From the NCBI GenBank assembly GCA_016209245.1, contig JACQWN010000688.1:1-6022 (forward strand): 6,022 nt of DNA, read 5' to 3'. Made by a program: the position numbers and the translations under genes. Of the stretch, positions 1 to 5,281 are shown in pieces (the stretch's first letter is position 1; the number at the start of each line of letters is the position of its first letter). Origin of the DNA: Bacteroidia bacterium (lineage in GTDB: Bacteria; Bacteroidota; Bacteroidia; Bacteroidales; BM523). The notes below the pieces were generated by a model. That model did no database searches and had not been told where the DNA came from. It was given only the letters and a program-made list of their open reading frames with translations.

Positions 1-1080
1 AACAAATGGGGTAATGCTAATACTTTACCGCAATATGGCATTAATTATCTTCTTACTAGTTGTTATACATGTAAAATTATGACAACCATATATTTATATG
101 ACGATTCACCTGCTAGTTTGGCTTGCAAACAACCTATTCCAAATCAACCGGTCCATCCTTTTAATAGTCCTTATATACCCGAAATAGCTGTCCGCAAAAT
201 CAATACTCAAAGTTTTAACAATGAATATCTGAATAATGCAGTTAAACAAACAATTGATTTAATAGCAGAAGAACCGGCTCAGTCAGCTACTTTTGAAGAA
301 CTATCAAAATTTCATGAAATACTGACATATCCTGTTACTGATGCAAATATTGGGGAAGAATGGTTATTAGATTTTTCTTATACTTATGATAAATCTTCGT
401 ATGGCGGCTGGCAAAAAAACAAGCTCAATATAGAACTTAGCGATGAAAACGTTCAAAAAATAATAGAAATTGAGAATCTGTTTATTAATAAATATATAAC
501 GGAAGAAAATAATAAAAAACATGTACATTTAAAGGTCAATAAAGCCCAAACATATCGTATTATCAATCATAGAGACTTAGCCATTAATGAATTAAACGAA
601 GCTTTGGTTATAGCCGATACCTTTGATTTGCCTCTATTAAATCAATGGCTTTGCATTAACCAGACCGAAGATAACATTCTGAAAGGGTTTGTCGGGGCGG
701 AAGAAATACAAACCGCCATTGAACAATGCGATGCAGTATTACAGAATAAATCGGCATATATTACCTCGGTATCAAATAATAACGCTCAAGAAAATAAAGG
801 CTTTGAAGCTAATGATGAATTAATGCCTTATTTGAATATTTATCCCAATCCGGCAGGTGAGTACTTTGTGGTTGAATATAATTTACAGGGATTGGAAAAT
901 AGCGGATATAAGTTTGTACTTACCGATATTTTGGGAAAAGTGGTTTACAGCAATGAAGTATATGGAAATTTCAGTTCCGTTAAAGTAAGCACCAAACAAA
1001 TCCCCTATGGTATTTATTTCTGGAAGCTGAATACTGCCGGTGAAACTATTGACAAAGGGAAAATAGTGATTACAAAATAA
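1..1080 (+). CDS. T9SS-secreted surface protein, 3' part (5' end outside window)
   Basis: The reading frame is open from base 1 to the TAA at 1078-1080, so the gene begins upstream and 359 residues are visible. The ATG at 79 is an internal Met, not a convincing start: the 26 codons before it read NKWGNANTLPQYGINYLL, which looks like the end of a beta-helix or other repeat-type exported domain. The middle (about residues 150-245) is polar and helical, with a TPR-like stretch (HRDLAINELNEALVIAD). The last ~83 residues form a T9SS type A C-terminal sorting domain: the YPNP motif (residues 281-284), the core LTDILGKVVY, then PYGIYFWKL and a final GKIVITK. In known T9SS cargo this domain directs passage across the outer membrane and is removed or linked to A-LPS. 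The catalytic or binding role lies in the missing N-terminal part, so no function is assigned. Confidence 0.88.
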   Translation, partial: NKWGNANTLPQYGINYLLTSCYTCKIMTTIYLYDDSPASLACKQPIPNQPVHPFNSPYIPEIAVRKINTQSFNNEYLNNAVKQTIDLIAEEPAQSATFEELSKFHEILTYPVTDANIGEEWLLDFSYTYDKSSYGGWQKNKLNIELSDENVQKIIEIENLFINKYITEENNKKHVHLKVNKAQTYRIINHRDLAINELNEALVIADTFDLPLLNQWLCINQTEDNILKGFVGAEEIQTAIEQCDAVLQNKSAYITSVSNNNAQENKGFEANDELMPYLNIYPNPAGEYFVVEYNLQGLENSGYKFVLTDILGKVVYSNEVYGNFSSVKVSTKQIPYGIYFWKLNTAGETIDKGKIVITK

Positions 1081-1088
1081 TTCGAATT

Positions 1089-1231
1089 TGGGTTAAAAAA
1101 ATGGGTTTTATATGAAAACGAGTGGGTAAGAAATTATTTTTTCAACATTTCGACAGGTGCCACAGTGAGCCTGTCGAACTATAAGTACCCACACAAAATC
1201 ATATAGAACCATTATTAATTAAATTAACCCA
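1089..1231. repeat. Imperfect ~143-bp palindromic intergenic element
   Basis: Four pairs of complementary segments are nested around one centre. They are TGGGTTAA (1089-1096) with TTAACCCA (1224-1231); TGGGTTTTATATGA (1102-1115) with TCATATAGAACCA (1200-1212, imperfect); GTGGGTA (1122-1128) with TACCCAC (1186-1192); and TTCGACAGG (1149-1157) with CCTGTCGAA (1170-1178). The element fills nearly all of the gap between the T9SS gene and dacB and ends 9 bases before the dacB ATG. It has no coding capacity. It may be a MITE- or REP-type element, or a folded RNA in a read-through transcript. The pairing is visible; the identity is inferred. Confidence 0.6.
1149..1178. repeat. REP-like hairpin (TTCGACAGG ... 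CCTGTCGAA)
   Basis: This is a perfect 9-bp inverted repeat with a 12-base loop, forming the centre of the larger palindrome around it. The arm plus GTGAGCCTGTCGAA resembles a short interspersed 'TTCGACARGCTCAGTG' repeat seen in many bacterial genomes. A related piece occurs in this window at 5367-5388. There is no T-run after the stem, so it is not a classical intrinsic terminator. Confidence 0.6.
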
Positions 1232-1240
1232 CTTGCCAAG

Positions 1241-2104
1241 ATGAATAAAATAACTATATTCTTATCATCAGTAATATCTCTTTTGGTTATTCCTGCCATA
1301 AGCTTATGCCAAAATCCTGTGGATATTATTAAAGAATTCAATGAGGTTACCTTATCATTGAAAGAATTATTGAAAGATGACAACCTTAAGAATAGCTCCA
1401 CAGGTTTTTATGCTATTGACGTTAATACAGGTGAAATATTGGTAGAATTCAATCCGGATTTAAGCATGGTACCCGCGTCTGTGCAGAAAATTATTACTAC
1501 TGCCGCAGCATTGGAAATTCTCGGAAAAAATTTCAGATTCTGTACAACATTGGAATATGATGGCGAAATTGATGAAAACGGCACATTAAACGGAAATATA
1601 TTCATCAGAGGAGGAGGCGATCCTGCATTAGGTTCGGACAGATTCAAAAAGCATTATTTCGAACCATCGTTTTGGGATAGATGGTGTGATAGCATAAAAA
1701 GATTAGGAATAAAGAAAATAAATGGATCTGTCATAGGCGATGCCGGTATTTTTGATGAAGAAGTCACGCCTCCTACATGGGCCTGGGGTGATATAGGCAA
1801 CTATTATGGGGCTAGTCCCTCTGGTTTGTCGGTATATGAAAATATGTACAGCATATTTCTTAATTCGGGTCCTAAAGCTGGCGACACTACTGAAATAGCA
1901 GGAATTGAGCCGGAAATACCGGGCCTTTGCTTCGAGAATTATGTAAAATCGGCAGATGTTAAAGATGATGAAGCATTTATTTACGGCGCTGTTTATACAA
2001 ATGTATGCAGAATCAGAGGTTCAATACCTAAAGGTCAGAAACGGTTTGAAATAAAAGGATCTATTCCAGATCCTGCTTTTTTTGCGGCTTTTGAACTTGA
2101 TTAA
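1241..2104 (+). CDS. dacB: DacB N-terminal fragment with signal peptide and SxxK serine
   Basis: This 287-residue fragment starts at ATG 1241 with MNKITIFLSS followed by a hydrophobic stretch ending ISLCQ, a Sec signal peptide probably cut before Gln24. The Cys at 23 is not in a good lipobox, because Leu sits at -1. The mature part begins the S13 fold: FYAIDVNTGEILVEFNPD (57-73), then PASVQK with the predicted nucleophile Ser80 and Lys83, then FIRGGGDPAL (121-130) typical of PBP4 proteins, then the family-specific insert domain (GDAGIFDE and onward). It ends at PDPAFFAAFELD, just where the family continues into a helix. No Shine-Dalgarno precedes the start (ccacttgccaag), as is usual in Bacteroidetes. 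Confidence 0.75.
   Translation: MNKITIFLSSVISLLVIPAISLCQNPVDIIKEFNEVTLSLKELLKDDNLKNSSTGFYAIDVNTGEILVEFNPDLSMVPASVQKIITTAAALEILGKNFRFCTTLEYDGEIDENGTLNGNIFIRGGGDPALGSDRFKKHYFEPSFWDRWCDSIKRLGIKKINGSVIGDAGIFDEEVTPPTWAWGDIGNYYGASPSGLSVYENMYSIFLNSGPKAGDTTEIAGIEPEIPGLCFENYVKSADVKDDEAFIYGAVYTNVCRIRGSIPKGQKRFEIKGSIPDPAFFAAFELD
2102..2104 (+). other. In-frame premature TAA within dacB
   Basis: The TAA falls inside a helix that is continuous in the family, between ELD and YLKKKG. One substitution restores a sense codon (for example AAA Lys, GAA Glu or CAA Gln, all plausible at this polar site). An A8 run lies just downstream, but the frame is the same on both sides, so a homopolymer length error does not explain the stop. 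Confidence 0.8.
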
Positions 2105-2107
2105 TAT

Positions 2108-2749
2108 TTGAAAAAAAAGGGAATTTCAGTCAGCCAATCTCCAACAACAATAAGAATATTACGAAGTCAAGGTAAAATAATGGGGAATAAACGAAAAACA
2201 ATCAGTACCCTGTATTCACCATCATTAAAATATTTAGTTGATTTAACCAATAAATACAGTATAAACCTTTATGCCGAGCATTTTTTATATCAATTAGGCA
2301 AACAGAAATTTCCTCAGGGGGGCGTATTTGAGGGAGCTAAAGCTGTTGAAGCATTTTTACAATCAATTGGTATTGATACTAAAGGACTATTTATTAATGA
2401 CGGCAGCGGGCTTTCGCGATATAATAGCATTACTGTCAAGCAAATTACTGATTTGTTAAAATATATGCAAGTCAAAAGCTCTTGTTCCGACGAATTTGTC
2501 AATTCATTGTCTGTTGCAGGAATAAATGGTACATTGAAAAAATTTTTCAAAGGAACTGCCGCAGAAAATAATTTAAGAGGAAAAACCGGTTCAATGACCA
2601 GGGTCAGAGGATGTGCGGGTTATGTGACAACAAAATCGAAAAGAAAGCTGGCATTTGCTGTTATAATTAATAATTATAGTTATGAAGAAACTGAGATTGA
2701 TAAAATTATTGAACGGTTATTAGTAAAATTAGCTGAATTAAATATTTAG
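2108..2749 (+). CDS. dacB: DacB C-terminal fragment with DGSGLS and KTG motifs
   Basis: This fragment is 213 codons when counted from a TTG at 2108. The first in-frame ATG is at 2180, so any independent product would probably be shorter. It carries LTNKYSINLYAEHFL (residues 46-60), matching the conserved 'TNKxSNNLYAE' region of S13 enzymes, then DGSGLSRYN (98-106), which contains the second active-site motif, and GKTGSM (158-163), the third. It has no signal peptide and lacks the nucleophilic serine, so alone it should not be exported or active. It is best read as the second half of the gene starting at 1241. It ends with TAG, 7 bases before the end of the convergent DUF3108 gene. Confidence 0.7.
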   Translation: MKKKGISVSQSPTTIRILRSQGKIMGNKRKTISTLYSPSLKYLVDLTNKYSINLYAEHFLYQLGKQKFPQGGVFEGAKAVEAFLQSIGIDTKGLFINDGSGLSRYNSITVKQITDLLKYMQVKSSCSDEFVNSLSVAGINGTLKKFFKGTAAENNLRGKTGSMTRVRGCAGYVTTKSKRKLAFAVIINNYSYEETEIDKIIERLLVKLAELNI

Positions 2750-2756
2750 ATAATTA

Positions 2757-3566
2757 TCACTCAGCATCTGCTGTCATCATCTTATTTTTAAGCCCTTTTA
2801 CATCAACTAACCTTGCTTTGATGGAACCTACAATTATCGGAGCTGTAATCCATACAGGAATGCGGTTTTCATCATCGGTTACCCAGATTTCAAGGTCTTC
2901 TCCGCCTTCAAAAACAGAACCATTTACAAGATAACCGCTAAAACGAACACAATCGTAAGTTCCGCCTTTTCTTAATTGAAATTTTTCTTTCCCTTTATAC
3001 CTGAAATAAACAGTTTCCAGCTTATTATCAAGCAATAACATAATCGAAATAGTGTCGTTGGGATTAAGCTGTGAAAAATCCATTGCTCTTACTGCATAAA
3101 ATACAGAAACAAGATCATAAATACATGAAGAAATTGATAAAGTATCTGACTCAAATGGGTTTTGCTTAATCCTGTATGTAGTATAAGCAACATTTTTCTT
3201 GCGGTTAAAAATATTATATTCATCAATGATGAAACCACCCTCATCTGTATGACGCTTGAATTTATACGGCTTTACAGTTACCGGATCAATCCATGATTCA
3301 TATCTGTCTCTGACTTTAAAGAACCAATCCCATCCGGGATAAGTGATTCCTTTGGCATCAATATGATAAACCGGCTTATTGCCAATTGTATCATTCGAAA
3401 TACTGAAATTCACCTCTCCGACATCGTTCCAGATAAAACCCCAATTATAAGCTACAACATAGCATATTTCCTCGCCCGGCTGAAAAGTATTGTTTTCGAG
3501 ATTACAAACTTGAGCATGAACATAAATTCCGGAAATAATTAATATTGGGAGCAGCTTGATTCGCAT
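2757..3566 (-). CDS. DUF3108 domain-containing exported protein
   Basis: This is a 269-residue protein starting at ATG 3566. Residues 1-18 (MRIKLLPILIISGIYVHA) form a Sec signal peptide, with likely cleavage before Gln19. The remainder matches the DUF3108 pattern: an opening FQPGEEICYVVAYNWGF with GEVNFSI (29-57), FFKVRDRYESWIDP (82-95), a central RHTDEGGFIIDEYN (105-118), YDLVSVFYAVR (150-160), and a closing EIWVTDDENRIPVWI followed by GSIKARL (226-253). The domain is predominantly beta and of unknown biochemical function; family members are periplasmic or outer-membrane associated. It has no lipobox and no T9SS tail. It converges on dacB with a 7-bp gap, too short for a separate terminator, so the two transcripts probably overlap at their 3' ends. 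A 15-bp palindrome lies 50 bases upstream. Confidence 0.85.
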   Translation of the reverse strand: MRIKLLPILIISGIYVHAQVCNLENNTFQPGEEICYVVAYNWGFIWNDVGEVNFSISNDTIGNKPVYHIDAKGITYPGWDWFFKVRDRYESWIDPVTVKPYKFKRHTDEGGFIIDEYNIFNRKKNVAYTTYRIKQNPFESDTLSISSCIYDLVSVFYAVRAMDFSQLNPNDTISIMLLLDNKLETVYFRYKGKEKFQLRKGGTYDCVRFSGYLVNGSVFEGGEDLEIWVTDDENRIPVWITAPIIVGSIKARLVDVKGLKNKMMTADAE

Positions 3567-3615
3567 ATTTCTAATAATCTATATTTTATTGTATTCAAAA
3601 TATATGCCATTATAC

Positions 3616-3630
3616 TTTACACGGTGTAAA
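3616..3630. promoter_or_regulatory. Operator-like 15-bp palindrome upstream of the DUF3108 gene
   Basis: TTTACAC-G-GTGTAAA is a perfect 7-bp inverted repeat with a single central base, ending 50 bases before the DUF3108 start. On the minus strand it is followed almost directly by TATAAT (3609-3614), a good -10-like hexamer, so a bound dimeric regulator could affect transcription of this gene. No regulator gene is in the window, and I cannot show that the TATAAT is used. Confidence 0.4.
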
Positions 3631-3636
3631 TTTCAG

Positions 3637-3654
3637 CCCCGCAAAATGCGTGGG
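3637..3654. other. Small GC-rich hairpin CCCCGCA-AAA-TGCGtGGG
   Basis: CCC (3637-3639) pairs with GGG (3652-3654) and CGCA (3640-3643) with TGCG (3647-3650), giving 7 bp with a one-base bulge and a 3-base loop. It lies downstream of pth, in the stretch between pth and the DUF3108 gene. No T-run follows on either strand, so a terminator role for the pth transcript is only possible, not shown. Confidence 0.35.
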
Positions 3655-3655
3655 A

Positions 3656-3700
3656 AGTTGGTAGCGGTAGTTGGTAGTCGAACTGCTACTACTTACTACC
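3656..3700. repeat. GGTAGT-repeat hairpin at the 3' end of pth
   Basis: GGTAGTTGGTAGT (3666-3678) pairs with ACTACTTACTACC (3688-3700), giving 11 Watson-Crick pairs, one G-T and one mismatch around a 9-base loop. AGTTGGTAG also occurs twice in direct orientation (3656-3664 and 3669-3677, period 13). The stem touches the first base of the pth TAG stop in genomic terms. The hairpin may end or protect the pth mRNA, or be a small repeat element. Part of the right arm is repeated at 4283-4295 on the other side of pth. Confidence 0.5.
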
Positions 3701-4263
3701 TATTTATTATTAAATAAATTCATTGTCATTTCAATACCAGCTGTAGCAAAGCTTTTAATAAGCCCGATAACCTTTTCAATGCGTTCGGGGAGAAGTTTTT
3801 CTTCATGTTCTGACCACCATCCGAGTACATAATCAATTTGTTGTCCTTTAGAAAAATCATTACCGATACCGAACCGTAGTCTTGCAAAATTCTGATGCCC
3901 GAATGTATCAATAATATTTATCAGCCCATTATGTCCTGCATGACCGCCTTTGGAGCGCAGGCGTAATGTTCCGAATGGCAGTGAGATATCATCAGCAATA
4001 ACAAGAAGATTTTCGACCGGTATTTTTTCACGCTGCAGCCAATAATTAACAGATTTACCGCTCCTGTTCATATAGGTAGAGGGCTTAACAAGAATTAGCA
4101 TCCTGCCTTTGAAGTGATATTCTGCCCGGTAAGCAAGCCGTTTATCTTCAAAAACAATATTGGACGCTTTTGCAAAAGCGTCCAATATCCTGAAGCCGAT
4201 ATTATGCCGGGTATCATTGTATTCGCTTCCTATATTACCCAGCCCGGTAATGAGATATTTCAA
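3700..4263 (-). CDS. pth: Peptidyl-tRNA hydrolase
   Basis: The enzyme hydrolyses the ester bond of peptidyl-tRNAs that drop off ribosomes, recycling tRNA in the cytoplasm. The family signature is complete: LITGLGNIGSEYNDTRHNIGF at the N-terminus, KPSTYMN, ADDISLPFGTLRLRSKGGHAGHNG, and FGIGND...YVLGWW. No in-frame ATG is available: TTG codons occur at 4275 and 4263, and a stop lies just upstream of 4275. I choose TTG 4263 because it gives MKYLITGLGN, the usual Pth beginning, and places Asn10 and catalytic His20 at exactly the E. coli numbers. Met65/Asn66, Asp91 and Asn112 then match the other active-site residues. Length is 187 aa, normal for the family. It lies 21 bases after the rplY stop on the same strand, so it is probably translated from the rplY mRNA. 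A perfect 32-bp palindrome is embedded near codon 30. Confidence 0.93.
   Translation of the reverse strand: MKYLITGLGNIGSEYNDTRHNIGFRILDAFAKASNIVFEDKRLAYRAEYHFKGRMLILVKPSTYMNRSGKSVNYWLQREKIPVENLLVIADDISLPFGTLRLRSKGGHAGHNGLINIIDTFGHQNFARLRFGIGNDFSKGQQIDYVLGWWSEHEEKLLPERIEKVIGLIKSFATAGIEMTMNLFNNK
4157..4188. repeat. Perfect 32-bp palindrome inside pth
   Basis: The half-site ATATTGGACGCTTTTG (4157-4172) is followed with no spacer by its exact reverse complement (4173-4188). It encodes ILDAFAKASNI of Pth. Because of the phase, the opposite strand encodes the same LDAFAKASNI. In mRNA it would form a stem of about 14 bp closed by a 4-base loop. The peptide is ordinary for the family, so the palindrome replaced or grew out of normal coding sequence without breaking the gene. 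Confidence 0.95.
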
Positions 4264-4282
4264 GGTATATAGCAATTATAAA

Positions 4283-4295
4283 TACTACTTACTAC
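4283..4295 (-). repeat. Second copy of the 13-mer TACTACTTACTAC, across the rplY stop
   Basis: The same 13 bases occur at 3687-3699, just past the pth stop, so the two copies closely flank pth. This copy supplies the last codons and the TAG stop of rplY (Ser-Ser-Lys-stop). It may be chance within a simple (TAC)n-like stretch, or a trace of a repeat-mediated event. Confidence 0.5.
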
Positions 4296-5028
4296 TATCT
4301 CCTTTATCTTCTTTAGTTCCTTTAGCCACTTTATCTTCTTTAGTTCCCTTGACTCCTTTTGCTCCTTTTGCTCTTTTTGATTCTTTAGTATCCTTAGCTT
4401 CTTCAGCTTCTTTCGATGCGGCTTCTTTTGCTGCTTCGGCTTCAGCGGCTGCTTTCTCGGCTTCAATTACTTCAGGAGCTTTAGCTATTCTTGTTAATTT
4501 AACTGAAACAATTACTGCATCTTTGGGATTCATTATTTCAATATTTTCATAGCTTAAATCAGCCACCTTAATTATTTTCCCAAGTTGCAGATTATCAATA
4601 TTTATAATTATTTTTTCAGGAATATCTTTCAAAAAAGCTTTGACTTTCAATCGCCGATGCTCAAGCTTAAGCTTACCACCTTCTTTAACACCCGGAGAAT
4701 TACCCTGTATTAATACCGGGATTTCAAGAGTAATTTTTTTATCTTCAGAAACTCTTAAAAAATCAACATGTATAATTTTATCAGTTACCGGGTGAAATTG
4801 AATATCCTTCATAACAGACGAATGCTTAATCCCTTCAATATCGAGATTCACAAGATGAACATCAGGAGTGAACACAAGGCGTTTAAATGCATTTTCATGT
4901 GCATAAAAATTAATATTTTCACCGCTACCGTATAGGACACATGGAACCAACTCTTTCCGCCTTAATTTAACAGTATCTTTTTTCCCGGTAGTTTCTCTTT
5001 TGTTTCCAACGATTTCTAATGTTTTCAT
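4285..5028 (-). CDS. rplY: 50S ribosomal protein L25/Ctc with long charged tail
   Basis: bL25 binds 5S rRNA in the large ribosomal subunit. I choose ATG 5028, giving MKTLEIVGNKRETTGKKDTVKLR, the standard start. An upstream in-frame ATG at 5088 would add 20 residues unlike the family and would lie upstream of the predicted transcription start. Residues 1-92 form the 5S-binding domain (ELVPCVLYGSGENI, DIQFHPVTDKIIHVDFLRV). Residues 93-180 form the second beta domain of the TL5/Ctc type (IPVLIQGNSPGVKEGGKL). From residue 185 a 60-residue low-complexity tail follows, first Ala/Glu-rich (EAEKAAAEAEAAKEAA) then Lys/Gly-rich with KGTKEDK twice. Length is 247 aa, somewhat longer than usual for Ctc-type L25 because of the tail. 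It precedes pth by 21 bases, and this pairing is common in bacteria. Confidence 0.93.
   Translation of the reverse strand: MKTLEIVGNKRETTGKKDTVKLRRKELVPCVLYGSGENINFYAHENAFKRLVFTPDVHLVNLDIEGIKHSSVMKDIQFHPVTDKIIHVDFLRVSEDKKITLEIPVLIQGNSPGVKEGGKLKLEHRRLKVKAFLKDIPEKIIINIDNLQLGKIIKVADLSYENIEIMNPKDAVIVSVKLTRIAKAPEVIEAEKAAAEAEAAKEAASKEAEEAKDTKESKRAKGAKGVKGTKEDKVAKGTKEDKGDSSK
4303..4347 (-). repeat. 18-bp direct repeat (27-bp period) in the rplY tail
   Basis: TTTATCTTCTTTAGTTCC occurs at 4303-4320 and again at 4330-4347. The 27-bp period is nine codons, so the frame is kept and the protein reads KGTKEDKVA then KGTKEDKGD. It looks like a small in-frame duplication in a low-complexity tail, where copy number may vary between strains. 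Confidence 0.8.
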
Positions 5029-5056
5029 AATTTCCCATATTTTTTTTAAAGAGGTG

Positions 5057-5089
5057 CAAATATAAAATAAATCGTTACACTTTAGCAAT
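5057..5089 (-). promoter_or_regulatory. Predicted Bacteroidetes-type promoter of rplY-pth
   Basis: Read on the minus strand, TATATTTG (5057-5064) fits the -7 consensus TAnnTTTG. It is preceded after 21 bases by ATTG (5086-5089), one mismatch from the -33 TTTG. Transcription would start near 5050, giving a leader of about 20 bases before the rplY ATG at 5028. The leader has no Shine-Dalgarno sequence. The fit is to the known Bacteroides primary sigma factor consensus; use in vivo is inferred. Confidence 0.55.
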
Positions 5090-5141
5090 TATTGACAAAT
5101 AAATAATATTAAGCACAAAAATTCATTTGTAATTCGTTAAT

Positions 5142-5265
5142 TAGTGTCTGTCTGTAAAGTCAATCCACAAAAAAAGAATAGCCACGAATTGCACGAATTT
5201 ACACGAAAAAATTAGTTTTAATTCGTGAAATTCGTGGCAAATTTGGACATTATGGACAGACACTA
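5142..5265. mobile_element. MITE-like palindromic element A (TAGTGTCTGTC ends)
   Basis: Perfect 11-bp terminal inverted repeats, TAGTGTCTGTC (5142-5152) and GACAGACACTA (5255-5265), bound a 124-bp segment. Inside is a second pair of arms: GCCACGAATTGCACGAATT (5181-5199) and AATTCGTGAAATTCGTGGC (5220-5238), matching at 18 of 19 positions. The stretch between outer and inner arms also pairs partly (TAAAGTC against GACATTA). It encodes nothing convincing. The ends resemble those of insertion sequences, so it may be a non-autonomous element moved by a transposase elsewhere in the genome. A target-site duplication is not clear. It lies between rplY and the 3' end of the dsbA-like gene and could also form a terminator-like RNA fold. 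Confidence 0.6.
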
Positions 5266-5281
5266 TTTAGGTTTAGACGTT

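Larger units (their letters stand above)
1241..2749 (+). pseudogene. dacB: D-alanyl-D-alanine carboxypeptidase/endopeptidase (PBP4, peptidase S13), broken by an in-frame stop
   Basis: The two reading frames 1241-2104 and 2108-2749 lie in the same phase, separated only by TAA (2102-2104) and TAT. Joined, they give about 502 codons, normal for the S13 family, with all three penicillin-binding motifs in order: SxxK (SVQK) in the first half, then DGSGLSRYN and KTG in the second. The intact enzyme would be periplasmic, trimming D-Ala from peptidoglycan pentapeptides and cleaving cross-links. With the stop in place, the N-terminal product has the catalytic Ser/Lys but lacks the other two motifs, so neither half should be active alone. 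No bases are gained or lost at the break, and the protein aligns smoothly across it (PAFFAAFELD-x-YLKKKGISV), so this is a point mutation or a base-call error. TAA, TAG and TGA all end other genes here, which argues against a recoded stop. Confidence 0.8.

Noticed and set aside
1219..1647. Minus-strand frames opposite dacB (1219-1401 and 1408-1647)
   Set aside because: They are antisense to a well-supported S13 coding region and show no recognisable motifs.
2102..2104. Programmed read-through or selenocysteine/pyrrolysine-type recoding of the dacB stop
   Set aside because: The codon is TAA, which neither system uses, and no catalytic residue is expected at this helix position.
3726..3911. 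61-codon minus-strand frame within pth
   Set aside because: It is a different phase of the pth sequence; the pth frame is complete and conserved.
4260..4466. 68-codon Lys-rich minus-strand frame
   Set aside because: It is a shifted reading of the repetitive rplY tail; the rplY frame has clear homology there.
4160..4552. 130-codon plus-strand frame opposite pth and rplY
   Set aside because: It is the antisense of the rplY low-complexity tail (Ser/Ala/Leu repeats) and begins inside the 32-bp palindrome, which explains its DAFAKASNI start.
5029..5088. 20-residue N-terminal extension of rplY from ATG 5088
   Set aside because: It is not family-like and overlaps the predicted promoter; ATG 5028 gives the canonical MKTLE start.
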